NCBI GenBank assembly: GCA_021769885.1 | Contig: JAETSA010000007.1 | Location: forward strand, 1-64,000 | Source: Bacillota bacterium | GTDB lineage: Bacteria > Bacillota > Clostridia > Oscillospirales > Acutalibacteraceae | Direction of reading: 5' to 3' | Length of the DNA: 64,000 nt | Part shown: piece after piece, positions 40,171 to 48,908 of the stretch | How the letters are laid out: each line of letters opens with the position of its first letter | How positions within the stretch are numbered: the first letter of the stretch is position 1 | Translations under genes and position numbers: made by a program | Notes under the pieces: generated by a model | What the model was told of the DNA's origin: nothing | The model's database searches: none | Seen by the model: the letters and a program-made list of their open reading frames with translations, nothing else

Positions 40171-41892
40171 TTATTTTGCCTTGACGCGGTAGACCTTTAC
40201 ACCGTGTGCGGGCACAACTGCGGAAAGCATATCCATTGTATCTGTACTCGTCTTTTCCCAAAGGTCTGTGCACGTGTAGCTTTCGGCACTCGGAAGCCCC
40301 GCGAACGCAAGGTTGGATACCGCACGAAGCGACGTGCCGATTTGCATTTCCTTCGGTCCTTTGTTAAACAGACAGACCGCAACTTCGCCGCCGGCCAGCG
40401 GTTTTACGAGCACATCATAAATTCCCGTGGTTTTGATGCGGCGGCAGGGTACGCATTTTTCATCCTGATCCACTGCAATCAAATCGGCATTTTTCAAAAT
40501 TTGCAGAACCGGGTGCTCGGTATCCGCCGTGCCGTCCGCACGCATAAAGGTGCGCAAATCGTTGCCGAGAATCAGGGGCGCCGCCATCATACACCACAGC
40601 GTAAAATGCGCCTTGTTTTCTTCGACGGTCAGCTTGCCGTTGCCCACCTCTAACATATCGGGGTCATTATAGCCGCCGATACACGCGTGCGCATACAGCC
40701 GCACGTTGGCTTCGTAAATGCCGACCACCGACGCCCAATTCGGCTGAATGTCGGGCGTGGTGCGCCAAAGGTTGCCCGCTTCACTGCCCCAGCGCCACGG
40801 CTTGTTCCAGCCCCATTCGCAAATGGAAAACACGATTGGCTTTTCGGGCACACCGTTTTTCTCTGCATACAGCTTTGTGGCACGCTTCAGTTCTTTGCCC
40901 ATGGCAATATACTGTGTCGCGGCACTGTCCATTTTGGACGCAATCGGGTTGCGCAGCTCAATCGTATTATCGCCCGCCTCAAGATGAATCAAAATCTGCT
41001 TTCTTGCACCGCACGGGTTGAACGCCTTGGTCGGCGGGAATACAGCAGGATATTCGTCTTTGCCGTTTACCGTCGCGACCAAATATTTCTCCTTTTCTCC
41101 CTCTTTATGCACCAGGAAGGTCAGAACATACTCCCCTGCCTTCGGAACATTTACAAAGCTGAATTTAATTGAGCCGAGATTGCTGTCCAAGCGGGACACA
41201 TAAGAATCCTTTTCGGTCGTAACAATTTTTGCCGCGCCGTACAGCTCCGCATTTTCCGCAGGCAAAGAAATCTCCTCTTCCAAATCGCCGCCGCCAATCA
41301 AAATGCCCTCAATCCAAGGTGCTTTGGTCGGAATATACTGATGATGGCAGAAATCATATTTGAAATATTCCACGCCCCATTCGGCAAAGGTTTCGGCATC
41401 GATGCGCTCGTTGCCGAGAGATGCAGGCAAATCCTCGCAGGTCAGCGTACCGTTCGAGGAGTAAATGCCCGCTTTAAAGCCCTTTTCATTTAATTGGCGC
41501 ACAAGGGCGGGAATCCCCGATGGGAAGGTCGTCAAATCGCCCTGCAGTTTCCCGTTTTTGTCGCGCATAGAGCTTTGCCAGCAGTCGTCCAAATTGACAT
41601 AATTGTAGCCCGCCTCCAAAAGCCCTGTGGCTTTCATGGCGTCTGCCGTTTCCAAAATCAGCTTTTCATCAATTTGATTATGAAAAGTGTTCCAGCTCGA
41701 CCAGCCCATCGGTGGTGTAAGCGCCGTGCCGTTGTTATAGGCGGCAGTGGCTTTCACGTGCACACCTGTACGCGCGACTGCCTTTTTCACTTCGCACACG
41801 GGGCAGATGTTTTTCTTTTTCAGCACGGCAACCCCTGCCGCGGCTGCGCCTGCCGTCAAAGCGACGGCGGCGGGAATGATTTTTTCAAGCAT
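40171..41892 (-). CDS. GH27 alpha-galactosidase with inserted CBM-like domain
   Basis: A 573-residue glycoside hydrolase family 27 enzyme, cleaving terminal alpha-galactose. The N-terminus has a short hydrophobic anchor (IIPAAVALTAGAAAAGVAVL) and a CPVC pair. The family opening is TPPMGWSSWNTFHNQID. The nucleophile Asp is in EYFKYDFCHH (about 178) and the acid/base Asp in GYNDPDMLEVGN (about 408). A beta-sandwich stretch of about 125 residues (roughly 200-325; SFVNVPKAGEYVLTF, LEAGDNTIELRNP) interrupts the barrel and resembles CBM35/CBM6 modules. A C-terminal beta domain follows (AVCLFNKGPKEM). The start at 41892 uses GAGAGG. It lies behind the terminator of the ispH operon and so has its own transcript. 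Confidence 0.88.
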   Translation of the reverse strand: MLEKIIPAAVALTAGAAAAGVAVLKKKNICPVCEVKKAVARTGVHVKATAAYNNGTALTPPMGWSSWNTFHNQIDEKLILETADAMKATGLLEAGYNYVNLDDCWQSSMRDKNGKLQGDLTTFPSGIPALVRQLNEKGFKAGIYSSNGTLTCEDLPASLGNERIDAETFAEWGVEYFKYDFCHHQYIPTKAPWIEGILIGGGDLEEEISLPAENAELYGAAKIVTTEKDSYVSRLDSNLGSIKFSFVNVPKAGEYVLTFLVHKEGEKEKYLVATVNGKDEYPAVFPPTKAFNPCGARKQILIHLEAGDNTIELRNPIASKMDSAATQYIAMGKELKRATKLYAEKNGVPEKPIVFSICEWGWNKPWRWGSEAGNLWRTTPDIQPNWASVVGIYEANVRLYAHACIGGYNDPDMLEVGNGKLTVEENKAHFTLWCMMAAPLILGNDLRTFMRADGTADTEHPVLQILKNADLIAVDQDEKCVPCRRIKTTGIYDVLVKPLAGGEVAVCLFNKGPKEMQIGTSLRAVSNLAFAGLPSAESYTCTDLWEKTSTDTMDMLSAVVPAHGVKVYRVKAK

Positions 41893-41924
41893 TGAAAATA
41901 ACCTCTCTCGTATAAAAATACAAA

Positions 41925-41953
41925 AAGAGGACAGGCGCACCGCCTATCCTCTT
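41925..41953 (-). terminator. Terminator of the rpiR-to-ispH operon
   Basis: On the minus strand AAAGAGGATAGGCG pairs with CGCCTGTCCTCTTT (one mismatch), followed by a T-run. Confidence 0.8.
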
Positions 41954-41989
41954 TATTTGCCTTATTCGGCGGAGTTTTCGGTTTTAAAA

Positions 41990-44020
41990 TTATTCTTCCT
42001 CTGCCGCAGCTGCCAATTCGTCAATCGAAACAGGCTCGCTGTCCTGTGTATCCGCGACGGGTTCGTCAATCAGTGCTTTCATAGAAAGACTGACGCGCTT
42101 TTTGTCGAAATCGACATCCAAAATCTTTACATCGACTTCATCGCCGACCTTCAGCACTTCAGCAGGGTTGCCGATGTGGCTGTGGGAGATTTCGGAAATG
42201 TGAATCAAGCCGTCAATGCCCGGAATTACCGATGCGAATGCACCAAAGGTGGTAAGACCCACAATCTTTGCCTTGACTGCCGAACCGATGGGATAATCTC
42301 TCTTCAAAATCTCCCACGGATTGTCTTCAATCTTCTTGTAGCCGAGAGAAATCTTCTTGTTTTCGCGGTCAAGGCCCTTTATGTAGACTTCTACTGTATC
42401 GCCGACCTTGACAACATCCGACGGATGCTTAATGCGGCTCCAGGAAAGCTCGGAAATGTGAATCATACCGTCCACACCGCCGATGTCTACGAATGCACCG
42501 TAGCTGGTTAAGGAGCGAACCGTACCTGTGTAGGTCTGCCCTTCCTCAGCCTGCGCCCAGAAAGCTTCTTCTGCAGCGGCGCGTGCATCCTTGTATGCCG
42601 CGCGGATAGAACCGACGACTCTCTTTCTTCTTCTGTCCACTTCGATAATCTTGAAAGAAACTGTCTTGCCGACCATTTCCTCCAAAGAATCACTGCGGCT
42701 GATTTTGGAAAGCGATGCGGGAACGAACACGCGAATGCCGTTGTACTGTACGAACAGACCTTTGCCGTCGCCGACAACGCCTGTTACCTTGCCCTCAACT
42801 GCTTCCTCATTCTCATCGGAAAGCTCGTCCCAGGCTTTAATCGCGTCATAACGTTTTTTAGAAAGCGCAACTGTGCCTTCCATATCGTTGGTTTTCATAA
42901 TGATGAGGTTCAGCTCGTCGCCAACCTTCACTTCAGCGGTCATATCCGCTGTGGGGTCATTGCTGTATTCTGCGGCGGAAACATAGCCTGTGTGCTTTCT
43001 GCCGGTGATTTCAACCTGAATCTCAGACGGTGTGACCGCAACAACGTGACCAACAACCTTCTGGTCAGAGCTTGTGTCTATATATTCTTCAAGCATATCG
43101 GCAAAGCTGGTTGCTTCAGAAGACATTGCAGACTCCTCCTTTTCAACTAATTCTGCCTGTGTTTGCGTAAGATTTTCGGACATTGTTTTTAGTACCTCCT
43201 TAATAATACTGTCAGGTGTGGATGCACCCGCAGTAACGCCGACTGACGGGAATCGGGACAGGTCAATGCCATTTAACTCCTGTGCCGTTTCAATCAGAAA
43301 GGTCGGACAGTTTTCAGCGCAAACCGCTTTCAGCTTTGCGGTGTTAGAGCTTTGCCGCCCACCGATGATGAGCATCGCATCGTTCTCAAGCGACAGTTGC
43401 CGCGCTTCTTTCTGCCTTTCCTCAGTCGCACTACATATTGTATCAAAAATTACGGCGTTTGTATATACCATTTTTATTTTTTTTACACATTTTTTAAAGG
43501 AATTTATGCTGAAAGTGGTCTGTGCAACTAAAATTATTCCGTTTTTGTCTAAATCGGGATGGGTTTCTAATAAAGAAAGCAGTTCGTCATACGAATTAAA
43601 CACAAAAGACGCACCATTGCAAAAGCTTCGGATGCCGATGACCTCGGGATGCGTTTTGTCACCTGCAATCAGTGTGACATTTTCAGCGGTGGAATGCTCA
43701 CGAACGATTTTGTGAATTTTGGTGACAAACGGACAGGTCGCATTGCAAAACGGCAACCCGGACTGCTCGACTGCCGTGAGCGTATCCCGCGGGACACCGT
43801 GGGTGCGAATCACCAAGGTTTCGTCCGGCTTACATTCCGACGGATGTGCAATCACACGCACACCGTGCCGTTCAAAATGCCCAATGACCTGCGGATTGTG
43901 AATAATCGGGCCCAAGGTGCAGGCGCGTGTGCCCGCTTCCACCATATTTTCAAGCATTTGCACCGCGCGGTTCACGCCGAAACAGAACCCTGCAGTTTCG
44001 GCAAGTGTTATTTTTTGCAA
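41990..44020 (-). CDS. ispH: IspH (HMBPP reductase) fused to four ribosomal S1 domains
   Basis: The 676-residue fusion is known in Clostridia. Residues 1-280 are IspH, the Fe-S enzyme that makes IPP and DMAPP at the end of the non-mevalonate pathway. Its three cluster cysteines lie in AGFCFGVNRAV, CNATCPFV and DTICSATEERQ. After a Glu/Ser-rich linker come four S1 RNA-binding repeats (about 320-650), the last two with TSYGAFVDIGGVDGMIHISE and TTFGAFASVIPGIDGLIHISE. The tail is acidic. The start is the TTG at 44020 with GGGAGG seven bases upstream; it overlaps plsC by 13 bases. The S1 part probably serves as ribosomal protein S1 in translation. Confidence 0.95.
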   Translation of the reverse strand: MQKITLAETAGFCFGVNRAVQMLENMVEAGTRACTLGPIIHNPQVIGHFERHGVRVIAHPSECKPDETLVIRTHGVPRDTLTAVEQSGLPFCNATCPFVTKIHKIVREHSTAENVTLIAGDKTHPEVIGIRSFCNGASFVFNSYDELLSLLETHPDLDKNGIILVAQTTFSINSFKKCVKKIKMVYTNAVIFDTICSATEERQKEARQLSLENDAMLIIGGRQSSNTAKLKAVCAENCPTFLIETAQELNGIDLSRFPSVGVTAGASTPDSIIKEVLKTMSENLTQTQAELVEKEESAMSSEATSFADMLEEYIDTSSDQKVVGHVVAVTPSEIQVEITGRKHTGYVSAAEYSNDPTADMTAEVKVGDELNLIIMKTNDMEGTVALSKKRYDAIKAWDELSDENEEAVEGKVTGVVGDGKGLFVQYNGIRVFVPASLSKISRSDSLEEMVGKTVSFKIIEVDRRRKRVVGSIRAAYKDARAAAEEAFWAQAEEGQTYTGTVRSLTSYGAFVDIGGVDGMIHISELSWSRIKHPSDVVKVGDTVEVYIKGLDRENKKISLGYKKIEDNPWEILKRDYPIGSAVKAKIVGLTTFGAFASVIPGIDGLIHISEISHSHIGNPAEVLKVGDEVDVKILDVDFDKKRVSLSMKALIDEPVADTQDSEPVSIDELAAAAEEE

Positions 44021-44652
44021 TGCCCTTCCTCCCAAAGCTTCGTGATTTCGTCCATAATGCGGCGCGACGCTTCTTTCAGCTCGCGGGATTTGCCCTCTTC
44101 GGTAAACCCGAACTCTTCATTTTTGATGAGCGTGCCGAACCGAACGGTCAGCCGTGTGCCGCGTTTATATTCTTCATCGGTATAAATCGAAACGGGCAGT
44201 ACATCTGCGCCCGTCTGCTTCGCAATAAGCGCAATTCCCGATTTTGCCCGCTTCGGGGTATAATCCTCCGAACGTGTACCCTCGGGGAAAATCCCGAGCA
44301 CCCACCCCTTGCGAAGAATCTCTTCTGCGTGGTGCACAGCCGTCATATCCCCTTTGCCGCGCACGACGGGGAAGGCGTTCAGGTGTGTTAAAAATGTGCC
44401 GAGCGCTTTCTTCTCAAACAGCTCTTCCTTCGCCATAAAATGGAACACACGCTTGCCCGCGCCGCCCAAAGCAATGGGGTCAAAAGAGCTTTGGTGGTTG
44501 CACGCCAAAATAAATCCGCCTGTTTTCGGGATATTCTCCCTGCCGACATAGGTGCATTTCTGCACGGTTTTGCACACCGCTTTGGCAAGCGGCGTCAGCA
44601 CGGTATACAGCTTATATTCTTTTACCTTGGAAAAATCGTAAAGTTCAGACAT
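44008..44652 (-). CDS. plsC: 1-acyl-sn-glycerol-3-phosphate acyltransferase
   Basis: Adds the second acyl chain to lysophosphatidate at the membrane during phospholipid synthesis. The 214-residue protein has the acyltransferase motifs NHQSSFDPIALG (HX4D), FPVVRGKGD, and FPEGTRSEDYTPKRAKSG. It lacks a strong N-terminal membrane helix, as do many short Firmicutes PlsC proteins. It overlaps the ispH start by 13 bases and follows cmk by 22 bases in the same operon. The cmk-plsC-ispH order is common in Clostridia. Confidence 0.93.
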   Translation of the reverse strand: MSELYDFSKVKEYKLYTVLTPLAKAVCKTVQKCTYVGRENIPKTGGFILACNHQSSFDPIALGGAGKRVFHFMAKEELFEKKALGTFLTHLNAFPVVRGKGDMTAVHHAEEILRKGWVLGIFPEGTRSEDYTPKRAKSGIALIAKQTGADVLPVSIYTDEEYKRGTRLTVRFGTLIKNEEFGFTEEGKSRELKEASRRIMDEITKLWEEGHCKK

Positions 44653-44674
44653 ATGCTTCGGTTCTCCTATATAC

Positions 44675-45343
44675 TCAATCGGTCATTTTGTTTCGAATAA
44701 CAGAAATCACCTTTTCAACGGATTTCTCGAGATTCAGTGCGGTTGTATCCACCAAAACACTGTCCTCTGCGGGCTTTAGCGGTGCGACCGCACGGTGCGA
44801 ATCGTTGTAATCGCGCTGTTTTAAATCGGCGAGCACCGCTTCGTAGGTGTCGCTTGCGCCTTTTTCCTGTAATTCTTTATATCGCCGCTGTGCACGCGCT
44901 TCGGGCGAAGCCGTCAAAAAGATTTTCACCTGCGCGTCGGGCAATACGACCGTACCGATATCGCGCCCGTCCATAATGCAGTTGTTCTGCTTTGCAATAT
45001 CCCGCTGTAAGTCGAATAAGAACTGCCGCACGGCAGGCACAGCGGAAACGTCGGACGCCGCCATACTTGCATCGGGCGTACGGATTTCCTCGGATACATC
45101 CTCTCCGTTTAAGAAAACGTGCTGTATATCACCGAGGAATTTCAATTCCACTTGAATATCAGGCAGTGTAGCGGCAACCGTATCCGCATTTTTTGTATCG
45201 AAGCCGTGCCGTAAGGAATACACCCCAACCGCGCGGTACAGCGCACCTGTATCCACATAAATATATCCCAAGTTTTTTGCCGCTGTACGGGCGATGGTGC
45301 TTTTCCCTGCGCCTGCAGGGCCGTCAATGGCTACATTTATCAT
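44675..45343 (-). CDS. cmk: Cytidylate kinase
   Basis: Phosphorylates CMP and dCMP with ATP in the cytoplasm. The 222-residue protein carries the P-loop GPAGAGKST (8-16), the CMP-binding YVDTGALYRAVG, the DGRDIGTVVLPDA motif typical of Cmk, and the lid-region RRYKELQEKG. The length is that of the long bacterial form. It lies between the BaiN-like gene (21 bp upstream) and plsC (22 bp downstream). Confidence 0.96.
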   Translation of the reverse strand: MINVAIDGPAGAGKSTIARTAAKNLGYIYVDTGALYRAVGVYSLRHGFDTKNADTVAATLPDIQVELKFLGDIQHVFLNGEDVSEEIRTPDASMAASDVSAVPAVRQFLFDLQRDIAKQNNCIMDGRDIGTVVLPDAQVKIFLTASPEARAQRRYKELQEKGASDTYEAVLADLKQRDYNDSHRAVAPLKPAEDSVLVDTTALNLEKSVEKVISVIRNKMTD

Positions 45344-45364
45344 AAATATTCCAGTCCTTTTCTT

Positions 45365-46606
45365 TTATTCGCTTGCAGACAGCCCTGCAAGCCGCCCCGT
45401 AGAAAACGCAATTTGCAAATTAAAGCCGCCTGTATAACCGTCGCAGTCCAACAATTCCCCCGCAAAATACAGCCCGCGGCACAGCTTGCTTTCCATCGTT
45501 TTCGGATTGACTTCGCTCGTTTTTACGCCGCCTGCGGTGACGATTGCCTCTTTGATGTCGTGAAAATCCATCACCGTCAAAGTAAGGTTCTTAACGGTTT
45601 CCGCGAGCCGTGTGCGCTGTTCTTTTGTGATTTGATTGATTTTTTCGGACGGGCGCAATCCCGCACGGTGCAATACCGCGGGAATGATGGAACGCGGAAG
45701 CAGTAATCCCAAAGTGTTAGAGATGGATTTATTCAAATTCTCCGAAAAGTCGCGCAGAATGCGTGCATCCAACTTTTCGGGTGACAGCGCGGGTTTTAAA
45801 TCCAAATGAATCGTATACCGCTCTGCCTGCATTTCACGCATATGCGCACTTGCCGAAAGAATCATCGGTCCTGAAACGCCGAAATGTGTGAAAAGCATTT
45901 CGCCGAAATCTTCATAAATGATTTTTTGTTTTTTAGTATCGTGTATGGTAATTGCCACATTGCGAAGCGAAAGCCCACTGCAATCACTGCAAAAGCCCTC
46001 ACGACAGCGAAGTGCCGACAAAGAGGGTCTAAGCGGCGTTACCGTGTGCCCGACACTTTGCGCAAGCACGTAGCCGTCCCCCGTGGAGCCTGTTTTCGGG
46101 TAGGATTTCCCGCCCGTCGTCAAAATGACGCGGTCAGCAAAAAAGACTTCGCCGCTTTCGGTTTTTACGCCTTTTACGGTTCCGTTTTCCGTCAGTAATT
46201 CGGTGACACGCGCCTGTTTTATCTGCACGCCGACATCCGCAAGATACCGCGCCATAGCATCCACGATATCCGATGCCTTGTCGCTTTGCGGAAAGACACG
46301 GTTTCCGCGCTCAATTTTCAGCGGCACACCGTAATCCTCAAAGAAATCTATGGTGTCCTGCGGCATAAAATTCGAAAACGCGCTGTATAAAAAACGACCG
46401 TTGCCGGGAATGTTTTGAATCAGGGTATCCACTTCATCGGTGTGATGTGTGACATTACAGCGTCCTTTACCCGTAATCAGCACCTTTCTGCCGATTTTGG
46501 GGTTGCGCTCCAAAAGCAATACCTCCGCGCAGTTTTCCGCCGCCGTGCCTGCCGCGAATACGCCCGCCGCGCCTGCACCGACCACAATCACTTTTTTATT
46601 CGACAT
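45365..46606 (-). CDS. BaiN/YhiN-family FAD-dependent oxidoreductase
   Basis: A 413-residue flavoprotein of the HI0933/BaiN family, cytoplasmic. The dinucleotide-binding motif VIVVGAGAAGVFAAGTAAE opens the protein. Typical later motifs are NPKIGRKVLITGKGRCNVT, VILTTGGKSYPKTGSTGDG and TAGGVKTSEVNPKTMESKLCRGLYFAGELLDCDGYTGG. The substrate is unknown for most members; one relative acts on bile acid intermediates in gut Clostridia. The ATG at 46606 is chosen by homology; GGAGG lies somewhat far upstream (about 12 bases). It overlaps the end of the RpiR-type regulator gene by 11 bases. Confidence 0.9.
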   Translation of the reverse strand: MSNKKVIVVGAGAAGVFAAGTAAENCAEVLLLERNPKIGRKVLITGKGRCNVTHHTDEVDTLIQNIPGNGRFLYSAFSNFMPQDTIDFFEDYGVPLKIERGNRVFPQSDKASDIVDAMARYLADVGVQIKQARVTELLTENGTVKGVKTESGEVFFADRVILTTGGKSYPKTGSTGDGYVLAQSVGHTVTPLRPSLSALRCREGFCSDCSGLSLRNVAITIHDTKKQKIIYEDFGEMLFTHFGVSGPMILSASAHMREMQAERYTIHLDLKPALSPEKLDARILRDFSENLNKSISNTLGLLLPRSIIPAVLHRAGLRPSEKINQITKEQRTRLAETVKNLTLTVMDFHDIKEAIVTAGGVKTSEVNPKTMESKLCRGLYFAGELLDCDGYTGGFNLQIAFSTGRLAGLSASE

Positions 46607-47477
46607 TTTCGGGAATATCCTCCGTTTTTTCGTAGACCTGGTATTCATCCCAAATGCCTTCCAGCTTATTGAAATTGTCATACACCTCATCGCGGCGCGA
46701 AAGTGTCACACCGACAATCAGGGCATTTATCAAACTCAAAGGCGCGGTGAGGGAATCAACCACAGACGCCATATCACTGCGCGCAACCAAAAGATGGTTG
46801 GCATACAGCGCAATCGGGGATTTTTCGGTATCGGTGACGGCAATGATTTTCGCACCGCGGTCAGCAATAAAGCGCAGTGCGCTGACCGTCTGCTTGGAAT
46901 AGCGCGGGAAGCTTATCGCAATGCACACATCCTCTTCGCCGATGCGGAACATCTGCTCAAACATCTCCGACGCGCTGGAGGTATCGACCAGCACGACCGA
47001 ATCAAAAACCAAATTGAAATAGAACGCCAAAAAAGCGGCAAGTGCCGCCGAGGAACGCACACCGAGAATATAGATGCGGCGTGCACGGTTAATCTCCTGC
47101 ACGGCGTTTCTAAAGTCTTCGCGCGAGGTATGCTCTGCCGTTTCGCGGATAAGCTCTATATCGCCGCTCAAAACCGAGCTGATGATATCGCCGTCCCCGA
47201 TTAGGGATTCGGAAACCTCCATACGCTGTACGGCGGTCAGCTTGGATTTAATCATTTGCTGTAATTCGCGCTGTAATTCAGGATACCCCTTGAAGCCCAT
47301 TTCCGTAGCAAAACGCACCACGGTGGACTCACTCACGCCGACCTTGTTTCCCAATGCGGCGGCGGTCATAAATGCCGCCTTATCATAATTTTCGGAAATA
47401 TATGCCGCAATTTTTTTGTGTCCCTTTGAAAGATGCCGCAAATTCGCTTCCATTGCGGTCAGTAAAGAACTGTTCAT
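46596..47477 (-). CDS. MurR/RpiR-family regulator with SIS domain
   Basis: A 293-residue transcription regulator. An N-terminal helix-turn-helix of the RpiR type (about 1-77: AAALGNKVGVSESTVVRFATEMGFKGYPELQ) is followed by a SIS sugar-phosphate-binding domain (about 125-255: RIYILGVRSSAALAAFLAFYFNL, CIAISFPRYSKQTVSALRFIADRGAKIIAVTD). RpiR proteins sense phosphorylated sugars. This one heads an operon of nucleotide, lipid and isoprenoid genes rather than sugar genes, so its ligand cannot be guessed from context. The tail ends EKTEDIPENVE, overlapping the next start. Confidence 0.9.
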   Translation of the reverse strand: MNSSLLTAMEANLRHLSKGHKKIAAYISENYDKAAFMTAAALGNKVGVSESTVVRFATEMGFKGYPELQRELQQMIKSKLTAVQRMEVSESLIGDGDIISSVLSGDIELIRETAEHTSREDFRNAVQEINRARRIYILGVRSSAALAAFLAFYFNLVFDSVVLVDTSSASEMFEQMFRIGEEDVCIAISFPRYSKQTVSALRFIADRGAKIIAVTDTEKSPIALYANHLLVARSDMASVVDSLTAPLSLINALIVGVTLSRRDEVYDNFNKLEGIWDEYQVYEKTEDIPENVE

Positions 47478-47591
47478 AACATCCTGCCCTTTTCTTCTGA
47501 TTCCCTTTCATTATAAATATTTTCTTTTCGGAAATCAAGCAAAAATGCAAGTTTTCCGTCAAAATAATTCAAATGCCAATGCAGAAAAATT

Positions 47592-48779
47592 TCAAATCCG
47601 TACCAAATTTTCCGTCATTTCCGTGCCGCACGGGCGAATTTCGGGGAGCGTAAGGTTGTAAATATCCGTTGCTCGGCATTCCAGTGTGAAACTGCGCTGT
47701 GCGGATGCGGAAAGATATTCTATATCGGACGCACGCATCACAATCGGCAGTTTTGCAGACTGCCGTGCCGCACGCAAAATCGCTTTGCCGCGTTCGGAGA
47801 AGCCCAGCACGCGCAGATACGGGAGTTTTTCCGCATCAGACCGCCGCACACCGAGAAAAGCGCAAAGCACAATACGGCGCAACCGCGCGTGGGTATATCG
47901 CTTGGTTTTGGCAGAGCCGAACACCTCGAAAAGCGTACGGGCAGTACGGGCGGCGGTCAGGATTCGGTTTTCGATACCCTCCGAAACATCGGGCACATCC
48001 GAAAAATCCGCCGCTGTGGATTTGCGCAAAAATGCAAGGACGGCAACATCTAATTTCGCATACTGTGCAGGTGCAAAGCCTTTTTGCATTTCCGCGCACA
48101 GGATTTCCAGAGATGCCGTCGGCAAAAACGCACGGACATCCTCCCCGTTTTCAATTTTTTGCCGCAGTGCCTGACCGCTTGCAAAGCCGTCCGCCGTCTC
48201 GCGCGCATCGTGCGGCGTGCCGATGCGCAAAACGGTTTGCGGTGTGATCTTAGAGCTGAGCGTACGCAGGGCTCGCAGATATTCTATGCCGAGTATGTTG
48301 TTCGGCGTTTGCAAAAGGGAAGCGATTTCTTCCCCGTAAACGGCGCGCACTGCCTGTTCCCGTGCGGCGGCAAAGGGTGCGCCTGCCTGCATCCGCTCGT
48401 GTATCGCCGATTCTACGGCGAGGTTAAACAGCGCGTCTGCCGCCGTTTGCAGGTGTTCGATTTTTCCGCATTCACTGCCAAACAGAAGCGTATCGACTGC
48501 GCCCAATGCATCCAGTGCCGAAACGCCGCCATACGCAAAGGTCTGCGCCCCCGCAACGGAAAACGCCAAGGGCAATTCCAAAACCAAATCCGCACCGCAC
48601 AAAAGCGCCGTCTCTGCGCGGCGGTGCTTTTCTAAGACTGCCGGCGTGCCGCGCTGTGTAAAGTTTCCGCTTTGCACAACAACCACGCCGTCCGAAGCGA
48701 TTTTTTTCGCCTCCGACAGCAAATGGGCGTGTCCGTTATGCAACGGATTGAACTCCGCAATGATTCCCGCAACCGACAT
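47592..48779 (-). CDS. tmcAL: tRNA(Met) cytidine acetate ligase (TmcAL/YlbM)
   Basis: Makes N4-acetylcytidine at the wobble position of elongator tRNA-Met using acetate and ATP. The 395-residue protein opens with the nucleotidyltransferase motif AGIIAEFNPLHNGHAHLL. VVVQSGNFTQRGTPAVLEKHRRAETALLCGADLVLELP follows, then a helical C-terminal RNA-binding part. The ribosome site AAGGAAG supports the start at 48779. It is divergent from acetate kinase 129 bp away; whether sharing acetate as substrate matters is only a thought. No terminator is evident before the RpiR-type gene. Confidence 0.92.
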   Translation of the reverse strand: MSVAGIIAEFNPLHNGHAHLLSEAKKIASDGVVVVQSGNFTQRGTPAVLEKHRRAETALLCGADLVLELPLAFSVAGAQTFAYGGVSALDALGAVDTLLFGSECGKIEHLQTAADALFNLAVESAIHERMQAGAPFAAAREQAVRAVYGEEIASLLQTPNNILGIEYLRALRTLSSKITPQTVLRIGTPHDARETADGFASGQALRQKIENGEDVRAFLPTASLEILCAEMQKGFAPAQYAKLDVAVLAFLRKSTAADFSDVPDVSEGIENRILTAARTARTLFEVFGSAKTKRYTHARLRRIVLCAFLGVRRSDAEKLPYLRVLGFSERGKAILRAARQSAKLPIVMRASDIEYLSASAQRSFTLECRATDIYNLTLPEIRPCGTEMTENLVRI

Positions 48780-48801
48780 AACCGTTTCTTCCTTTTTCTA
48801 C

Positions 48802-48830
48802 TTGAAATTCCAAAAGACACAGTATATAAT
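48802..48830 (+). promoter_or_regulatory. Promoter of ackA
   Basis: TTGAAA at 48802-48807 and TATAAT at 48825-48830 are 17 bp apart, leaving a leader of about 70 bases before the GTG start of ackA. Confidence 0.75.
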
Positions 48831-48908
48831 AATATAGTTTAGAAAAACTTGCAAGTCTTGTTGTGACAGGGCGGACAAGTATACAAAAAGCAATTTGGAG
48901 GAATTTTT

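Noticed and set aside
41990-44020. IspH fused to S1 domains as a novel fusion
   Set aside because: This fusion is already known in many Clostridia, so it is annotated but not reported as new.
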